Assembly: GCA_022766165.1 (NCBI GenBank)
Contig: QYLO01000012.1
Location: 1 to 63,377 of the forward strand
Source of the DNA: Candidatus Electrothrix gigas
GTDB lineage: Bacteria; Desulfobacterota; Desulfobulbia; Desulfobulbales; Desulfobulbaceae
Length of the DNA stretch: 63,377 bases
Reading direction: 5' to 3'
Part shown: piece after piece, positions 26,531 through 35,624 of the stretch
How the letters are laid out: each line of letters begins with the position of its first letter
Position numbering within the stretch: position 1 is the first letter of the stretch
Program-made: the position numbers and the translations under genes
Notes under the pieces: generated by a model
What the model saw: the letters and a program-made list of their open reading frames with translations, nothing else
What the model was told of the DNA's origin: nothing
Databases searched by the model: none

Positions 26531-27217
26531 ATGAACTCTTTTTTTAAATTGGCAATTTATTCATCTGTTTTTCTTTGTTCTATCTCTAACGGATTTGCTC
26601 AATTGAATGAAAGTACAAGAATAAATACAGCAATTGATTTGATCAAGGTTGCATGTGCCACAGGTGAAAAACTTGACATCGAAGTCTCCGGTAATGGCGG
26701 TGTATCCTTTATCAAAAGGGGCGTATCCGGCAAATTTAACTTTACAAAAGAAGAAATTAACGGGGTGATAAAAGGTACAAATCAGAATCTTGCAAAAGAA
26801 GAAAATCAAAATATCAGAATATGTATGCAGCAATATGTTCCTGCGATTCTGGAAAAATTGCTAGAACCTACATCTCCCTCGGCTACCATACGTAGAGATA
26901 GTAATTATTACCTGAAAGAGCAAAAAATCCCTGTTGATATTCCGATATCCATTTTAGATGGAAAGCCTCTTTTAACTGTTACAAAAATTTATGAATATAT
27001 TAGAAGGAAAATGGTTGATATATCGATAGAAATTCCTTATCGCTCCCCATATAGGTTTAATTTGATAAACTCCAATAGTACTAATTCTTCAAGACACCTT
27101 TCTGGTCAGTTTGAATATAGAGATACAATTTATAAAATTACAGTAAGTCATATTAACTTACAGGAACAGTTTGCGATTGTTACTCTTGTGAAATATAAAG
27201 ATACAAATAAACGTTAA
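26531..27217 (+). CDS. Hypothetical secreted protein
   Basis: I do not recognise this 228-residue protein. It has a clear signal peptide (MNSFFKLAIYSSVFLCSIS, then NGFA before the likely cut) and should reach the periplasm. The mature part is mixed alpha/beta, with two Cys (C42, C98 approximately) that might pair. AGGAG precedes the ATG. Its base composition is visibly more A+T-rich than the flanking housekeeping genes, which suggests it was acquired together with the two methyltransferases. A terminator follows it. Confidence 0.65.
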   Translation: MNSFFKLAIYSSVFLCSISNGFAQLNESTRINTAIDLIKVACATGEKLDIEVSGNGGVSFIKRGVSGKFNFTKEEINGVIKGTNQNLAKEENQNIRICMQQYVPAILEKLLEPTSPSATIRRDSNYYLKEQKIPVDIPISILDGKPLLTVTKIYEYIRRKMVDISIEIPYRSPYRFNLINSNSTNSSRHLSGQFEYRDTIYKITVSHINLQEQFAIVTLVKYKDTNKR

Positions 27218-27239
27218 CTGTTACGCAAATAGTCAAAAT

Positions 27240-27272
27240 CGGCAGCTACCTCACAGGTGTTGCCGTTTTTTT
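27240..27272 (+). terminator. Rho-independent terminator
   Basis: CGGCA..TGCCG outer stem with an inner ACCT-CAC-AGGT stem, followed by seven T residues (27266-27272). It ends the methyltransferase/secreted-protein transcript just before glyA. Confidence 0.8.
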
Positions 27273-27305
27273 ATAAATCATAGAGAAAATAGTTAGGCGG
27301 AAGGT

Positions 27306-28559
27306 ATGGCAACGCTAAAAGAAACAGACCTGGATATTTATACACAGATTCAATATGAACTTGAGCGGCAGGCCAATCAGCTCGAACTGATCGCTTCGGA
27401 GAACATTGTTTCCCCGGCAGTGCTGGAGGCTCAAGGCTCCATTTTTACCAACAAATACGCTGAAGGATATCCGAATCGGCGTTACTATGGTGGCTGTGAT
27501 CATGCCGATGTGGTGGAGTCCCTCGCCTGTGAGCGTGCCAAGGAGCTGTTCAATGCCGAATACGCCAATGTGCAGCCACATTCTGGCAGTCAGTCCAACA
27601 TGGCGGTTTATTTTGCCACCCTCAAACCAGGGGACAAGGTATTGGGTATGGACTTGGCCCACGGTGGGCATCTCACTCACGGAGCCACTGTCTCTTTTTC
27701 CGGTAAGCTGTTTAACTTTATCTCCTACGGTGTGAAGCGGGACACGGAAACCATTGATATGGCTGAAGTGGAGCGTATCGCCTTTGAAAATCGTCCCAAG
27801 ATGATTGTGGCCGGTGCAAGTGCCTATCCCCGTGTTATTGATTTTCAGGGTTTTCGCCGTATAGCGGATCAAATCGGTGCGCTGTTCATGGTGGATATGG
27901 CCCATATTGCCGGTTTAGTAGCTGCGGGGGTTCATCCTTCGCCAGTTCCCCATGCTGATTTTGTCACCACTACAACACATAAGACCCTGCGTGGGCCACG
28001 AGGCGGTTTGATTTTAGCCAAAGATAAATTTGCCAAGACCCTTGATTCCAATATCTTTCCTGGAATTCAGGGCGGTCCCTTGGTTCATGTCATCGCTGGC
28101 AAGGCGGTCAGCTTTAAGGAGGCAATGACCGAGGAGTATCGACAGTATCAGCGGCAGGTTGTGAGCAATGCTTCCACGCTGGCAGCCCGCTTGACCGAGC
28201 ATGGTTTCCGCATTGTCTCTGGTGGCACAGATAATCACCTGTTGCTTATTGACCTGAGCAGTAAGCAGCTTACGGGCAAGGATGCTGAGAAACGTCTGGA
28301 AAAAGCAGGATTAACTGTGAATAAAAATGCGATTCCTTTTGATACCCAATCACGCTTTGTCACCAGCGGTATCCGTATCGGCACACCAGCAGTGACAACC
28401 AGGGGACTCAAAGAGCCTGAGATGGTTATGATTGGTAACTGGATTAATCGGGTGCTGACGTCAGACGAGCAGGAGGCTGCACAGGTTCGGCAGGAAGTAC
28501 GGCAACTCTGTGAGACGGTTCCCCTGTACCCGGAGATTGTCCGGGATACTTCGCTTTAA
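27306..28559 (+). CDS. glyA: Serine hydroxymethyltransferase
   Basis: A PLP enzyme that converts serine and tetrahydrofolate to glycine and 5,10-methylene-tetrahydrofolate. The PLP lysine is K226 in the [14 protein letters not shown] motif. Early family blocks ([31 protein letters not shown]) are intact, and the length of 417 is normal. GGCGGAAGG precedes the ATG. It begins a glyA-nrdR-ribD run after the terminator. Confidence 0.98.
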   Translation: MATLKETDLDIYTQIQYELERQANQLELIASENIVSPAVLEAQGSIFTNKYAEGYPNRRYYGGCDHADVVESLACERAKELFNAEYANVQPHSGSQSNMAVYFATLKPGDKVLGMDLAHGGHLTHGATVSFSGKLFNFISYGVKRDTETIDMAEVERIAFENRPKMIVAGASAYPRVIDFQGFRRIADQIGALFMVDMAHIAGLVAAGVHPSPVPHADFVTTTTHKTLRGPRGGLILAKDKFAKTLDSNIFPGIQGGPLVHVIAGKAVSFKEAMTEEYRQYQRQVVSNASTLAARLTEHGFRIVSGGTDNHLLLIDLSSKQLTGKDAEKRLEKAGLTVNKNAIPFDTQSRFVTSGIRIGTPAVTTRGLKEPEMVMIGNWINRVLTSDEQEAAQVRQEVRQLCETVPLYPEIVRDTSL

Positions 28560-28589
28560 GCGTATTATGCGTATTACCTTCTGTATATT

Positions 28590-29063
28590 ATGAAATGCCC
28601 TTATTGCGGTCAGTTAAACAACCGAGTTATTGACTCCCGCCTCAATAAAGACAAGACCATTACTCGGCGGCGGCGTCATTGCGAGGCATGTGAACAGCGT
28701 TTTACCACGTATGAACGCATTGAGATGATGCTGCCCATGTTGCTGAAAAAAGACGGTCGCCGTGAGGCATGGGATCGCGGCAAGATGATTCATGGGTTGG
28801 AAAAGGCTTGCGAGAAACGCCCGGTAAGTCCAGAGGATATTGACCGCTTTGTCGATGGTATTGAGCATAGATTACAGGATAGTGGAGGCAAAGAAATTCC
28901 CACGCCGCAACTGGGCGAATGGATCATGGAAGATCTGCCGCAACTGGATGAGGTTGCCTATGTCCGTTTTGCCTCGGTGTATCGTCAGTTCAAGGATGTC
29001 AACGAGTTCGTGGATGAGCTGAAACAGTTTCTTGGCAAGGATCAGGAAGAGCAGGAACATTAA
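28590..29063 (+). CDS. nrdR: Transcriptional repressor NrdR
   Basis: NrdR represses ribonucleotide reductase genes in response to (d)ATP. The N-terminal zinc ribbon uses C3, C6, C31 and C34 and is followed by an ATP-cone domain. The start MKCPYCG is diagnostic. Length is 157, normal. It shares one base with ribD (TAATG), so the two are translationally coupled, and it follows glyA by 30 bases, a widespread arrangement. Confidence 0.97.
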   Translation: MKCPYCGQLNNRVIDSRLNKDKTITRRRRHCEACEQRFTTYERIEMMLPMLLKKDGRREAWDRGKMIHGLEKACEKRPVSPEDIDRFVDGIEHRLQDSGGKEIPTPQLGEWIMEDLPQLDEVAYVRFASVYRQFKDVNEFVDELKQFLGKDQEEQEH

Positions 29064-30205
29064 TGGAACCGGACAGACAGGACAAATACGATAGCTATTG
29101 TATGCGCCTTGCCATTCAAGAGGCCAAAAAAGGACAGGGGAGAACATCACCCAATCCCTGCGTTGGGGCTGTTATTGTCCAGAACGAGCAGATCATTGGA
29201 AAAGGCTACCATCGTCGGGCTGGAACGCCTCATGCCGAGGTCAATGCCCTTGCCGATGCTGTTGCCAAGGGAAACATCTGCACAGGTGCAACTCTTTATG
29301 TAACATTAGAACCTTGTAATCATATAGGAAAGACTCCTCCTTGCACTCAGGCCATTCTTGAAGCTGGCTTGAGCCGAGTGGTTGTCGGCATGGCTGATCC
29401 CAATCCTGTTGCCTCAGGCGGTGCTAATTTTCTCCGCTCCCACGGTATTGAGGTCACATTGGGCATACTTGAACAGGAATGCCAGCAACTTAATTATCCC
29501 TTTCTCAAGCATTCAGTCACTGGCCTTCCCTGGGTTGTAATGAAGGCGGGTATGAGCTTGGATGGCAAGATCAGTCGTCAAACCGGAAAAGGTGGACCTA
29601 TAACTGGCCCTGCTTCAAAGCAACGTGTTCATATATTACGAAATGAGCTGGATGCGATTCTTATTGGCAGCAGTACAGCTTTGATAGATGACCCATCCCT
29701 GACCACCCGTTTAGAGCAAGGAAACAGAAAAGACCGTCGTGATCCTCTTCGAGTAATTCTGGATAGTCAGCTCCGACTCCCACCCCATGCCCGTATGTTG
29801 ACACAGCAATCTGCTGCTGCAACCTGGATATTTTGTGCTGACAATGCCTCTGAACAAAAACAGCAGGAGCTAGAACAGGCAGGGGCTATTCTCCACAGGG
29901 TAGAGAGCGATAAGGATGGCGGGCTTGATCTTTTGCAAATTTTACATCGACTTGGGCAAGCCGATATTACCTCGGTTTTAGTGGAAGGAGGAGCTGCTGT
30001 CCACGGTTCTTTTCTCAAAAAAAAATTAGTGGACCAGGTTTATCTCTTTATCTCACCGTATTTTATTGGTGAACAGGGTACATCATTATTCAACGGTTAC
30101 AGCATTGGGGAAAAAGAAACACCCCTGTTGTTGCAGGAACAAACAGTAGAAAGAGTGGGACAAGATATATTGATTCAGGGTCTGTTATCCTCCAATCCTG
30201 AGTAA
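29063..30205 (+). CDS. ribD: Bifunctional riboflavin biosynthesis deaminase/reductase RibD
   Basis: RibD carries out two steps of riboflavin synthesis: deamination of the pyrimidine intermediate and reduction of its ribosyl side chain. The N-terminal deaminase has the zinc site HAE (H57, E59) and C85/C94 in PCNHIGKTPPC. The C-terminal reductase starts near residue 155 (PWVVMKAGMSLDGKIS). At 380 residues both domains are complete. Its last 31 bases overlap the end of the convergent ParB-like gene. No other rib gene is in the window. Confidence 0.96.
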   Translation: MEPDRQDKYDSYCMRLAIQEAKKGQGRTSPNPCVGAVIVQNEQIIGKGYHRRAGTPHAEVNALADAVAKGNICTGATLYVTLEPCNHIGKTPPCTQAILEAGLSRVVVGMADPNPVASGGANFLRSHGIEVTLGILEQECQQLNYPFLKHSVTGLPWVVMKAGMSLDGKISRQTGKGGPITGPASKQRVHILRNELDAILIGSSTALIDDPSLTTRLEQGNRKDRRDPLRVILDSQLRLPPHARMLTQQSAAATWIFCADNASEQKQQELEQAGAILHRVESDKDGGLDLLQILHRLGQADITSVLVEGGAAVHGSFLKKKLVDQVYLFISPYFIGEQGTSLFNGYSIGEKETPLLLQEQTVERVGQDILIQGLLSSNPE

Positions 30206-31197
30206 TATTGTTTGAGGAGAGCCTTGAGCTTGGGCCAAATTTTGGTCAACTCTTCCTTACGACTAAAATCTATATGTAATGTGACTTGCTCTTCTTCAAA
30301 AGAAAGGCTGTGTTCAAGCCGTACTCCGACAGGTAATTGGAGCTGTGCAGAGAATTTTTTAAACTCTTTCTCAGCTTTTGTCAGCCTTGGCTGATATTGT
30401 TGATCAAGCCAGCGCAAAAGAGAGGCGGTTTTTTGCGGTCCATTGAGGTTTTTTTCTTTGATCTTGTCGCACCAAGAGTCAAGGAGTTCTTTTACAGAAA
30501 TTTGTTCTCGTTTTGTTAGCTGAAAGCAACGTTCAAGCAGTTTATGTTGTTTTGATCCTCCGAGTTGGTACTCATAAATAATATCAGCGAGTTTTTCTTG
30601 GTCACCTGTTGAAAAACGAGCCAGTTTTTTTCCTGATCGTTGAGAAATACGCCCCTCATGTATCCCCTGTTGCACCGAGAGATTGAGATCAAGAAGAGAG
30701 ATAAGTTCTCCTAGTATATGGGGCTTGGGCTTCAAACCGAGAGGGGGGAGAAAAGAAAGCAGGTTCTGCTTCTCAAGAACTGCAGCGGCTTTTTGAAAAA
30801 AAATTGCCTGCTCAATCGGGGTCAGTGGACCACCAAGGAGTTGGTGCTGCAATAATACCTTAAACAGGTGTTGTTGCTCTTGCTCTGTTTCTTCGTTTGC
30901 AGTTTCCTTTACTGTAAGCGTAAGAGCTGTGATATACTTCTTGTCCTTTTTCTGCTGATTCTCCTGAGCATTATAGATCTGAAGATATGCCTCAATGCGC
31001 CTTTTTCCCGAAAGAACGATAAATGTATGATCCTGTTGTTCTAATACAAGCGGCGGGTGGAGTATCCCGAATGTGCTTATACTTTGCAGTAAGGTCTGTT
31101 CAGGTCCTTGTCTGAAAGGACGAAGGCTATACCTCCTGTTATCCAGGTTAATATCCTGTAACCTTATCTGACGATAGCAGAGCATTGCATTTTTCAC
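30175..31197 (-). CDS. Stand-alone ParB-like protein
   Basis: A 340-residue protein with the ParB/Srx-type fold at the N-terminus (about 15-105). The box SGKRRIEAY corresponds to the GERR CTP-binding motif of ParB. It is followed by a ParB-like helix-turn-helix region (LTPIEQAIFF through SVQQGIHEGRISQRSGKKL). The C-terminal third is charged and unrecognised. There is no parA beside it and it lies far from any visible replication gene, so a chromosome-partition role is doubtful; a KorB/Noc-like regulatory role is possible. The start is GTG at 31197; an ATG four codons later is an alternative. It overlaps ribD by 31 bases tail to tail. Confidence 0.7.
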   Translation of the reverse strand: MKNAMLCYRQIRLQDINLDNRRYSLRPFRQGPEQTLLQSISTFGILHPPLVLEQQDHTFIVLSGKRRIEAYLQIYNAQENQQKKDKKYITALTLTVKETANEETEQEQQHLFKVLLQHQLLGGPLTPIEQAIFFQKAAAVLEKQNLLSFLPPLGLKPKPHILGELISLLDLNLSVQQGIHEGRISQRSGKKLARFSTGDQEKLADIIYEYQLGGSKQHKLLERCFQLTKREQISVKELLDSWCDKIKEKNLNGPQKTASLLRWLDQQYQPRLTKAEKEFKKFSAQLQLPVGVRLEHSLSFEEEQVTLHIDFSRKEELTKIWPKLKALLKQYYSGLEDNRP

Positions 31198-31206
31198 TGT
31201 TTATAA

Positions 31207-31246
31207 TAAAAAAATCGGAACCCTACCTTGAGAGGAAGGCTCCGAT
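31207..31246 (-). terminator. Rho-independent terminator of the IHF/HU gene
   Basis: On the minus strand, ATCGGAGCC..GGTTCCGAT pairs over nine bases with one mismatch. An inner stem extends it, and a run of T residues follows. It sits between the IHF-type gene and the ParB-like gene, so the latter is probably transcribed separately or by read-through. Confidence 0.85.
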
Positions 31247-31266
31247 CCAGTTGGGAGTCAACAGTA

Positions 31267-31551
31267 TTATCCGTTGATTTTATTTCGGAGAATACCAGAT
31301 GGTTTAAAGGTAATTACCCGCCTTGCATCTAGGATGAGTTCATCGCCTGTTTGTGGATTACGTCCTCTTCTCGGCCGTTTATCCTTGACGTTGAATTTAC
31401 CAAATCCACTGAGCAGCAGATCTTCTCCTGAGATGAGAGACTCTTTTACAAGGGTAATAAAGGTTTCTACAGAATCTGTTGCCTGGGCTTTTGTTAATCC
31501 AGGATGCTGCTGATAAACCTCTTGCACGAGGTTTGCTTTTGTCAATGTCAT
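31267..31551 (-). CDS. ihfA: IHF/HU-family DNA-bending protein, IHF-alpha-like
   Basis: A 94-residue nucleoid protein that bends DNA. The family signature GFGKFNVKDKRPRRGRNPQTG forms the DNA-contacting arm, and the tail DARRVITFKPS resembles IHF alpha rather than HU. GGAGG lies 9 bases before the ATG. It has its own promoter upstream and a strong terminator downstream, so it is monocistronic. The alpha assignment rests on the tail only; a general HU-type protein is the alternative. Confidence 0.88.
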   Translation of the reverse strand: MTLTKANLVQEVYQQHPGLTKAQATDSVETFITLVKESLISGEDLLLSGFGKFNVKDKRPRRGRNPQTGDELILDARRVITFKPSGILRNKING

Positions 31552-31609
31552 TTTATACTACCTCCACAGTATAGTATCAATTAAGTACTTTTTTAAACTT
31601 GTTAAGTAT

Positions 31610-31637
31610 ATGATACGAAATTTGATAGGCATGTCAA
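31610..31637 (-). promoter_or_regulatory. Promoter of the IHF/HU gene
   Basis: On the minus strand, TTGACA (31637-31632), a 16-base spacer and TATCAT (31615-31610), about 60 bases before the ATG. This is a strong match to a sigma-70 promoter. Confidence 0.6.
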
Positions 31638-31702
31638 TCATAATCAAGTCGTAACCATGCGTTATAGTCATTATTTTTTAATCCCCTCTTGATGTATGAG
31701 AA

Positions 31703-32908
31703 TTAGATCGCATCGGCCATTGTAAAAATAGGGAGATACATGGCAACAACAAGGCCACCAATCATTCCCCCCAAAAAAACCATCATAAAGGGTTCGATCA
31801 TGGCGGTAAGATTTTCTACTGCCTGATCTACCTCTTCATCATAAAAATCTGCAATTTTTTCAAGCATCGCATCAAGCGCACCAACTGATTCACCTACGTT
31901 AATCATCTGCACAACCATGTTGGGAAATACACCGGATTCTTCTAATGGTTCGGCAATCGGCCGACCCTCTGCAATAGAGTCGGCCACATGAAAGACGGCC
32001 TGCTCAATAACCTTATTTCCTGCTGTTTTTGCAACAACTTGTAAGGCATCAAGAATAGGAACACCACTTTCTAGCATAGTACTGAGGGTTCGGGTAAACT
32101 TTGCCACAGCTACCTTACGGATCAGTACCCCTGCAACAGGAGCGTGCAAAAGGAGACCATCAATTTTGAGCTTCCCTTTCTCTGTAGCATAGATTTTTTT
32201 AAAGATAAAGATCGCCACAACAACGGCTGCAATAATGTAGTGAAAATTCCCCTTGGCAAAGTTACTCATATCCACAACAATCTGGGTCGGTGTTGGCAGG
32301 GCCCCACCCATACTGGCAAACATTTCCTCAAAAACCGGGATAACAAAGATCAGAATAACTGAGAGGATAAGAATAGAAATGAAAAGGCAGATCACCGGAT
32401 AGGTCATGGCACCCTTGATCTTTTTTTGCAGCCCCATAGATTTCTCTTTAAATTCAGCAAGGCGTCCCAGGATAGTATCAAGGATACCACCTATTTCACC
32501 GGCCTCAATCATGTTAGCAAAGAGAGGATCAAAGCAGTGCGGATGTTTACGCATGCCATCTGCAAGAGTTGTTCCTGTTTCAACATCATTGACGATCTCA
32601 AGCAGGGCTCGTTTAAAGGTTGGGTTTTCCTGCTGCTTTGAGAGAATTTGCAAACTTTGCACTAAGGGAAGCCCAGCGTCAATCATGGTGGATAGCTGCC
32701 GAGTAAACACAACAACATCTTTTCCTGTGACCTTGGGCTGTAAAAAAGAAACGTTTTCAAACATATCCTTGGGTTTTTCCTTAACCTTTGGATTTTGAAT
32801 ACGTAAACGTTTGAGCTGGACAAGAACAGCAGCTTCATTGTTGGCCTCAAACTCACCTTTGATATTGTTACCCAGCGTATTTTTTCCCTTCCAGACGTAG
32901 ACAGGCAT
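31703..32908 (-). CDS. pilC: Type IV pilus inner-membrane platform protein PilC
   Basis: PilC is the inner-membrane platform on which the PilB and PilT motors act. It has two T2SSF domains, each with a long helix and membrane segments (PVICLFISILILSVILIFVI near residue 170 and MMVFLGGMIGGLVVAMYLP near the end). The start MPVYVWKGKNTLGN is typical, and 401 residues is normal. GGAG precedes the ATG by 8 bases. The matching motor gene pilB lies apart at 54677-56476. Confidence 0.94.
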   Translation of the reverse strand: MPVYVWKGKNTLGNNIKGEFEANNEAAVLVQLKRLRIQNPKVKEKPKDMFENVSFLQPKVTGKDVVVFTRQLSTMIDAGLPLVQSLQILSKQQENPTFKRALLEIVNDVETGTTLADGMRKHPHCFDPLFANMIEAGEIGGILDTILGRLAEFKEKSMGLQKKIKGAMTYPVICLFISILILSVILIFVIPVFEEMFASMGGALPTPTQIVVDMSNFAKGNFHYIIAAVVVAIFIFKKIYATEKGKLKIDGLLLHAPVAGVLIRKVAVAKFTRTLSTMLESGVPILDALQVVAKTAGNKVIEQAVFHVADSIAEGRPIAEPLEESGVFPNMVVQMINVGESVGALDAMLEKIADFYDEEVDQAVENLTAMIEPFMMVFLGGMIGGLVVAMYLPIFTMADAI

Positions 32909-33210
32909 GGTTCAGACTCCAGAAATATTTATGTGAATGCAGGGGAGAACGGATAAATTGTTGACAGTTCCATTGATAGCCTTTATAAGGTAATATTTTT
33001 TGGCTACTATTGAAGCAGTACAAAGAGTACATTGTGTATGAAAGTCTCCACTTTCAAGTTTTGTTATCCCCCTTTTTTTAGAGAGGGATTTCTCTTTATT
33101 ATTCCTTCCCTCAATCTAAACTAAAGGGTGGAATAAATGTTCTTCTCATTGTATGTAATTTTTTTTTTTGATTCAAGAGAAATATTATATTTTTTCAGGA
33201 GGTTCGCAAA
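32909..33210. other. Divergent intergenic region, pilC / PxxKW gene
   Basis: About 300 AT-rich bases with no supported gene. It holds the promoter listed separately and, downstream of it, a small perfect hairpin GAAAGT-CTCC-ACTTTC (near 33041-33056). The leader between that promoter and the PxxKW gene is about 215 bases, long for such a small gene; it may contain a small RNA or leader control element, but I cannot show this. Confidence 0.4.
32961..32989 (+). promoter_or_regulatory. Strong sigma-70 promoter upstream of the PxxKW gene
   Basis: A perfect TTGACA (32961-32966), a 17-base spacer and TATAAG (32984-32989). It points toward the small Cys-rich protein gene. Confidence 0.65.
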
Positions 33211-33465
33211 ATGCAAACCAGTAAAGACGTACAGTATGGCGATGGTCCCTTTCAACCGATTATAGAAAAATGTGAGGGCTGTGATCGTGTTGTTGAAGAA
33301 AACAGCAGCCACTACTGTACAACCTATATTAATCCGGAGGCAAAATGGCGTTTAGGTATATGTAACTTTGCCACCCATGCCAAGCCAGAGATTAAGGTCG
33401 TTAAAGTACGCATCAACCCACTCAAGGCAGCAAAGCGGGCGAGTTCAAAGCGAAGAGGAAAATAG
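33211..33465 (+). CDS. PxxKW-family cysteine-rich protein
   Basis: An 84-residue protein of the PxxKW family, common in sulfate reducers and relatives, function unknown. It has the namesake segment NPEAKWRLGICNFATH and four Cys (CEGC, C36, C51 approximately), likely a metal or Fe-S site. The C-terminus is basic (KRASSKRRGK). AGGAGG lies before the ATG and a strong promoter lies 220 bases upstream, suggesting high expression. Confidence 0.85.
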   Translation: MQTSKDVQYGDGPFQPIIEKCEGCDRVVEENSSHYCTTYINPEAKWRLGICNFATHAKPEIKVVKVRINPLKAAKRASSKRRGK

Positions 33466-33474
33466 TCGTTTTTC

Positions 33475-33550
33475 TTTGTATATTTTGTATATTTTGTATA
33501 TGCGGATGGACCTATCGTCGGCTGCTGGCTTTCTAGGCCGACAGCCGACG
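33475..33550. repeat. Triple 9-mer repeat and 9-bp inverted repeat between convergent genes
   Basis: TTTGTATAT occurs three times in tandem (33475-33501). It is followed by CGTCGGCTG (33516-33524) and its exact complement CAGCCGACG (33542-33550), a hairpin with a 17-base loop. No T-run follows on either strand. Its place between convergent genes suggests a two-way transcription stop. Confidence 0.55.
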
Positions 33551-33565
33551 GCAGTCACAGACACC

Positions 33566-34876
33566 TTATTTTCTTCCCACCCCAACGTAGTTGAATCCTA
33601 AGCTTGTAAGACTGGTAGGCTCGTATACATTACGCAGATCTATAAAGGTCAACTCTTTCATATCCGTCTTGAGCCTTTCTAAATCCAAGGCCCTGTACTG
33701 ATTCCACTCTGTCATGAGTACCACCGCATCTGCTCTTTGGCAGGCTGCATAGGCGTCATCAACATATTCTATTCCTTCTGGAAGGTATTTTTTCGCTTCC
33801 TCCATACCTTTGGGGTCATGGACCCGGAGCTTTGCTCCTTTTTCCAGTAAGGCAGGCAGGATAGTCAGAGCTGGCGCATCACGCATGTCATCGGTTTCCG
33901 GCTTAAAGGTAAGCCCAAGGACGGCGATTGTTTTTCCAGTCTCTGAGCCATTAAGTGCATCTCTGATCTTTTTGACCATGCGGGCCTTTTGGGCTGCGTT
34001 GACCTCTACAGCTGCTTCGACAATCCGTAAATTTTCTCCATATTCCTGTACAAGGCGCATCAGGGCCAAGGTGTCTTTGGGAAAGCAGGAACCGCCGTAA
34101 CCGGGGCCGGGGTGGAGAAATTTGCTTCCGATTCTGCCGTCCATGCCGATTCCTTTGGCCAGATCTGTAACATCTGCGCCCACAGCCTCACACACAGAGG
34201 CAATTTCGTTGATAAAGCTTATTTTTACAGCAAGAAAGGCATTTGCCGCATACTTTGTGAGTTCAGCGGTTTCAATACTGGTGCTGACAATAGGGGTATC
34301 ACGCAAATAGAGGGGCTGATATATTTCTCGTAATACTTGCTCTGAGCGTTCAGATTCCACCCCGATAACAACGCGATCTGGTCGCATAAAGTCGGCAAGA
34401 GCAGCACCTTCCCGAAGAAATTCAGGATTTGAGGCCACATCAAAATCAGCTGCTGAATTGGTCTCTTTGATAATTCGTGCCACCTGACGGGCAGTGCCAA
34501 CAGGAACAGTACTCTTATCCACAATAACGGTGTACCCATGAAGGTGTTCAGCAAGTTCCTTTGCTGCGGCATAGATATAGGTCAGATCAGCATATCCATC
34601 GCCTCTGCGGGAGGTTGGGGTACCTACGGCAATAAAGACAGCCTCTGCATCAGGAACTGCCTCTGCTAAATCAGTGGTAAATTGAAGGCGTCCTTCAGCG
34701 GCATTTTTGGCCACCAGAGCGTCCAGTCCTGGTTCATAGATAGGGATGTCTCCCTTTTGCAGGGTCGTAATCTTTTCCTCAACGTTATCTACACAGGTAA
34801 CGTGATGACCAAATTCAGCAAAACAGGTGCCGGTCACCAGACCAACATAGCCTGTTCCAATCATTGCTATTTTCAT
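33566..34876 (-). CDS. ugd: UDP-glucose 6-dehydrogenase
   Basis: Oxidises UDP-glucose twice with NAD+ to UDP-glucuronate, a precursor of capsule and LPS sugars. The Rossmann start MKIAMIGTGYVGLVTG, the catalytic C264 in GPGYGGSCFPKDT and the third-domain block AVLGLTFKPETDDMRDAP are present. I use ATG 34876 (436 residues), with AAGGAAAAAGAG upstream; a TTG at 34942 would add an unlikely 22-residue tail. Some relatives act on UDP-GlcNAc or GDP-mannose instead, so specificity is likely rather than proven. Confidence 0.92.
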   Translation of the reverse strand: MKIAMIGTGYVGLVTGTCFAEFGHHVTCVDNVEEKITTLQKGDIPIYEPGLDALVAKNAAEGRLQFTTDLAEAVPDAEAVFIAVGTPTSRRGDGYADLTYIYAAAKELAEHLHGYTVIVDKSTVPVGTARQVARIIKETNSAADFDVASNPEFLREGAALADFMRPDRVVIGVESERSEQVLREIYQPLYLRDTPIVSTSIETAELTKYAANAFLAVKISFINEIASVCEAVGADVTDLAKGIGMDGRIGSKFLHPGPGYGGSCFPKDTLALMRLVQEYGENLRIVEAAVEVNAAQKARMVKKIRDALNGSETGKTIAVLGLTFKPETDDMRDAPALTILPALLEKGAKLRVHDPKGMEEAKKYLPEGIEYVDDAYAACQRADAVVLMTEWNQYRALDLERLKTDMKELTFIDLRNVYEPTSLTSLGFNYVGVGRK

Positions 34877-34919
34877 TACTCTTTTTCCTTTTTTTAGAGG
34901 GGATAACCCGGAAAATATG

Positions 34920-35624
34920 TTAATATTCTGGTCTTCTGCCAAAAATAGCTGTCCCTACCCGTACCAAGGTTGCGCCCTCTTCAACCGCGACTTGAAAGTT
35001 ACCGGACATGCCCATGGAAAGCTCAACCGCTGTATTATCATAAAAACAGTTCTTGCCTGCAAGTTCTCGGGACAATTGTTTTAACGCCTGAAACCAAGAA
35101 CGACTGGCCTCTGGCTCAGGTCTATAGGGAGGTATGGTCATTAATCCACGAACCCGTAGGTTGGTCAGAGCTTGCAGAGCCTGGAGAAGATCGTAGGCAT
35201 TTTCAGGAAGCACCCCGGACTTTTGTGGTTCTCTGCCCACATTGACCTGCACCAACACATCAAGCTTTTTTTCTAACAGGCCAGCATGGCGGTTTAGAAC
35301 TTGGGCGATTTTGAGTCGATCAACCGTCTCTATCATCTGAAAAAGTTCAGCAGCAGATCTTGCTTTATTGCTTTGCAAATGGCCGATAAAATGCCAGTGT
35401 AGAGCTGGGGGAAGTTGCCTGATTTTTCCCTCAGCCTCCTGAAGGTAATTTTCCCCAAACAAAGTTTGCCCGCATTGATGTGCTTCTGTGACCATCGTAG
35501 CTGGCATACGTTTGGATACGGCAATAAGTTTAACCTGTTGAGGATCTCTACCACATCTTTGGGCTGTTTCTCGAAGAGTAGACCGAATATGCTCCAGATT
35601 AGTACATATATTAGTACATATCAT
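34920..35624 (-). CDS. yggS: Pyridoxal phosphate homeostasis protein YggS
   Basis: A single-domain PLP-binding barrel protein that buffers PLP and affects amino-acid pools. The PLP lysine is K38 in LIAVSK. The blocks FGENYLQEA, WHFIGHLQSNK and SMGMSGNFQVAVEEGATLVRVG are all intact. At 234 residues it is complete. Its ATG overlaps the tatD stop by four bases (ATGA). ugd follows 43 bases later. Confidence 0.95.
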   Translation of the reverse strand: MICTNICTNLEHIRSTLRETAQRCGRDPQQVKLIAVSKRMPATMVTEAHQCGQTLFGENYLQEAEGKIRQLPPALHWHFIGHLQSNKARSAAELFQMIETVDRLKIAQVLNRHAGLLEKKLDVLVQVNVGREPQKSGVLPENAYDLLQALQALTNLRVRGLMTIPPYRPEPEASRSWFQALKQLSRELAGKNCFYDNTAVELSMGMSGNFQVAVEEGATLVRVGTAIFGRRPEY

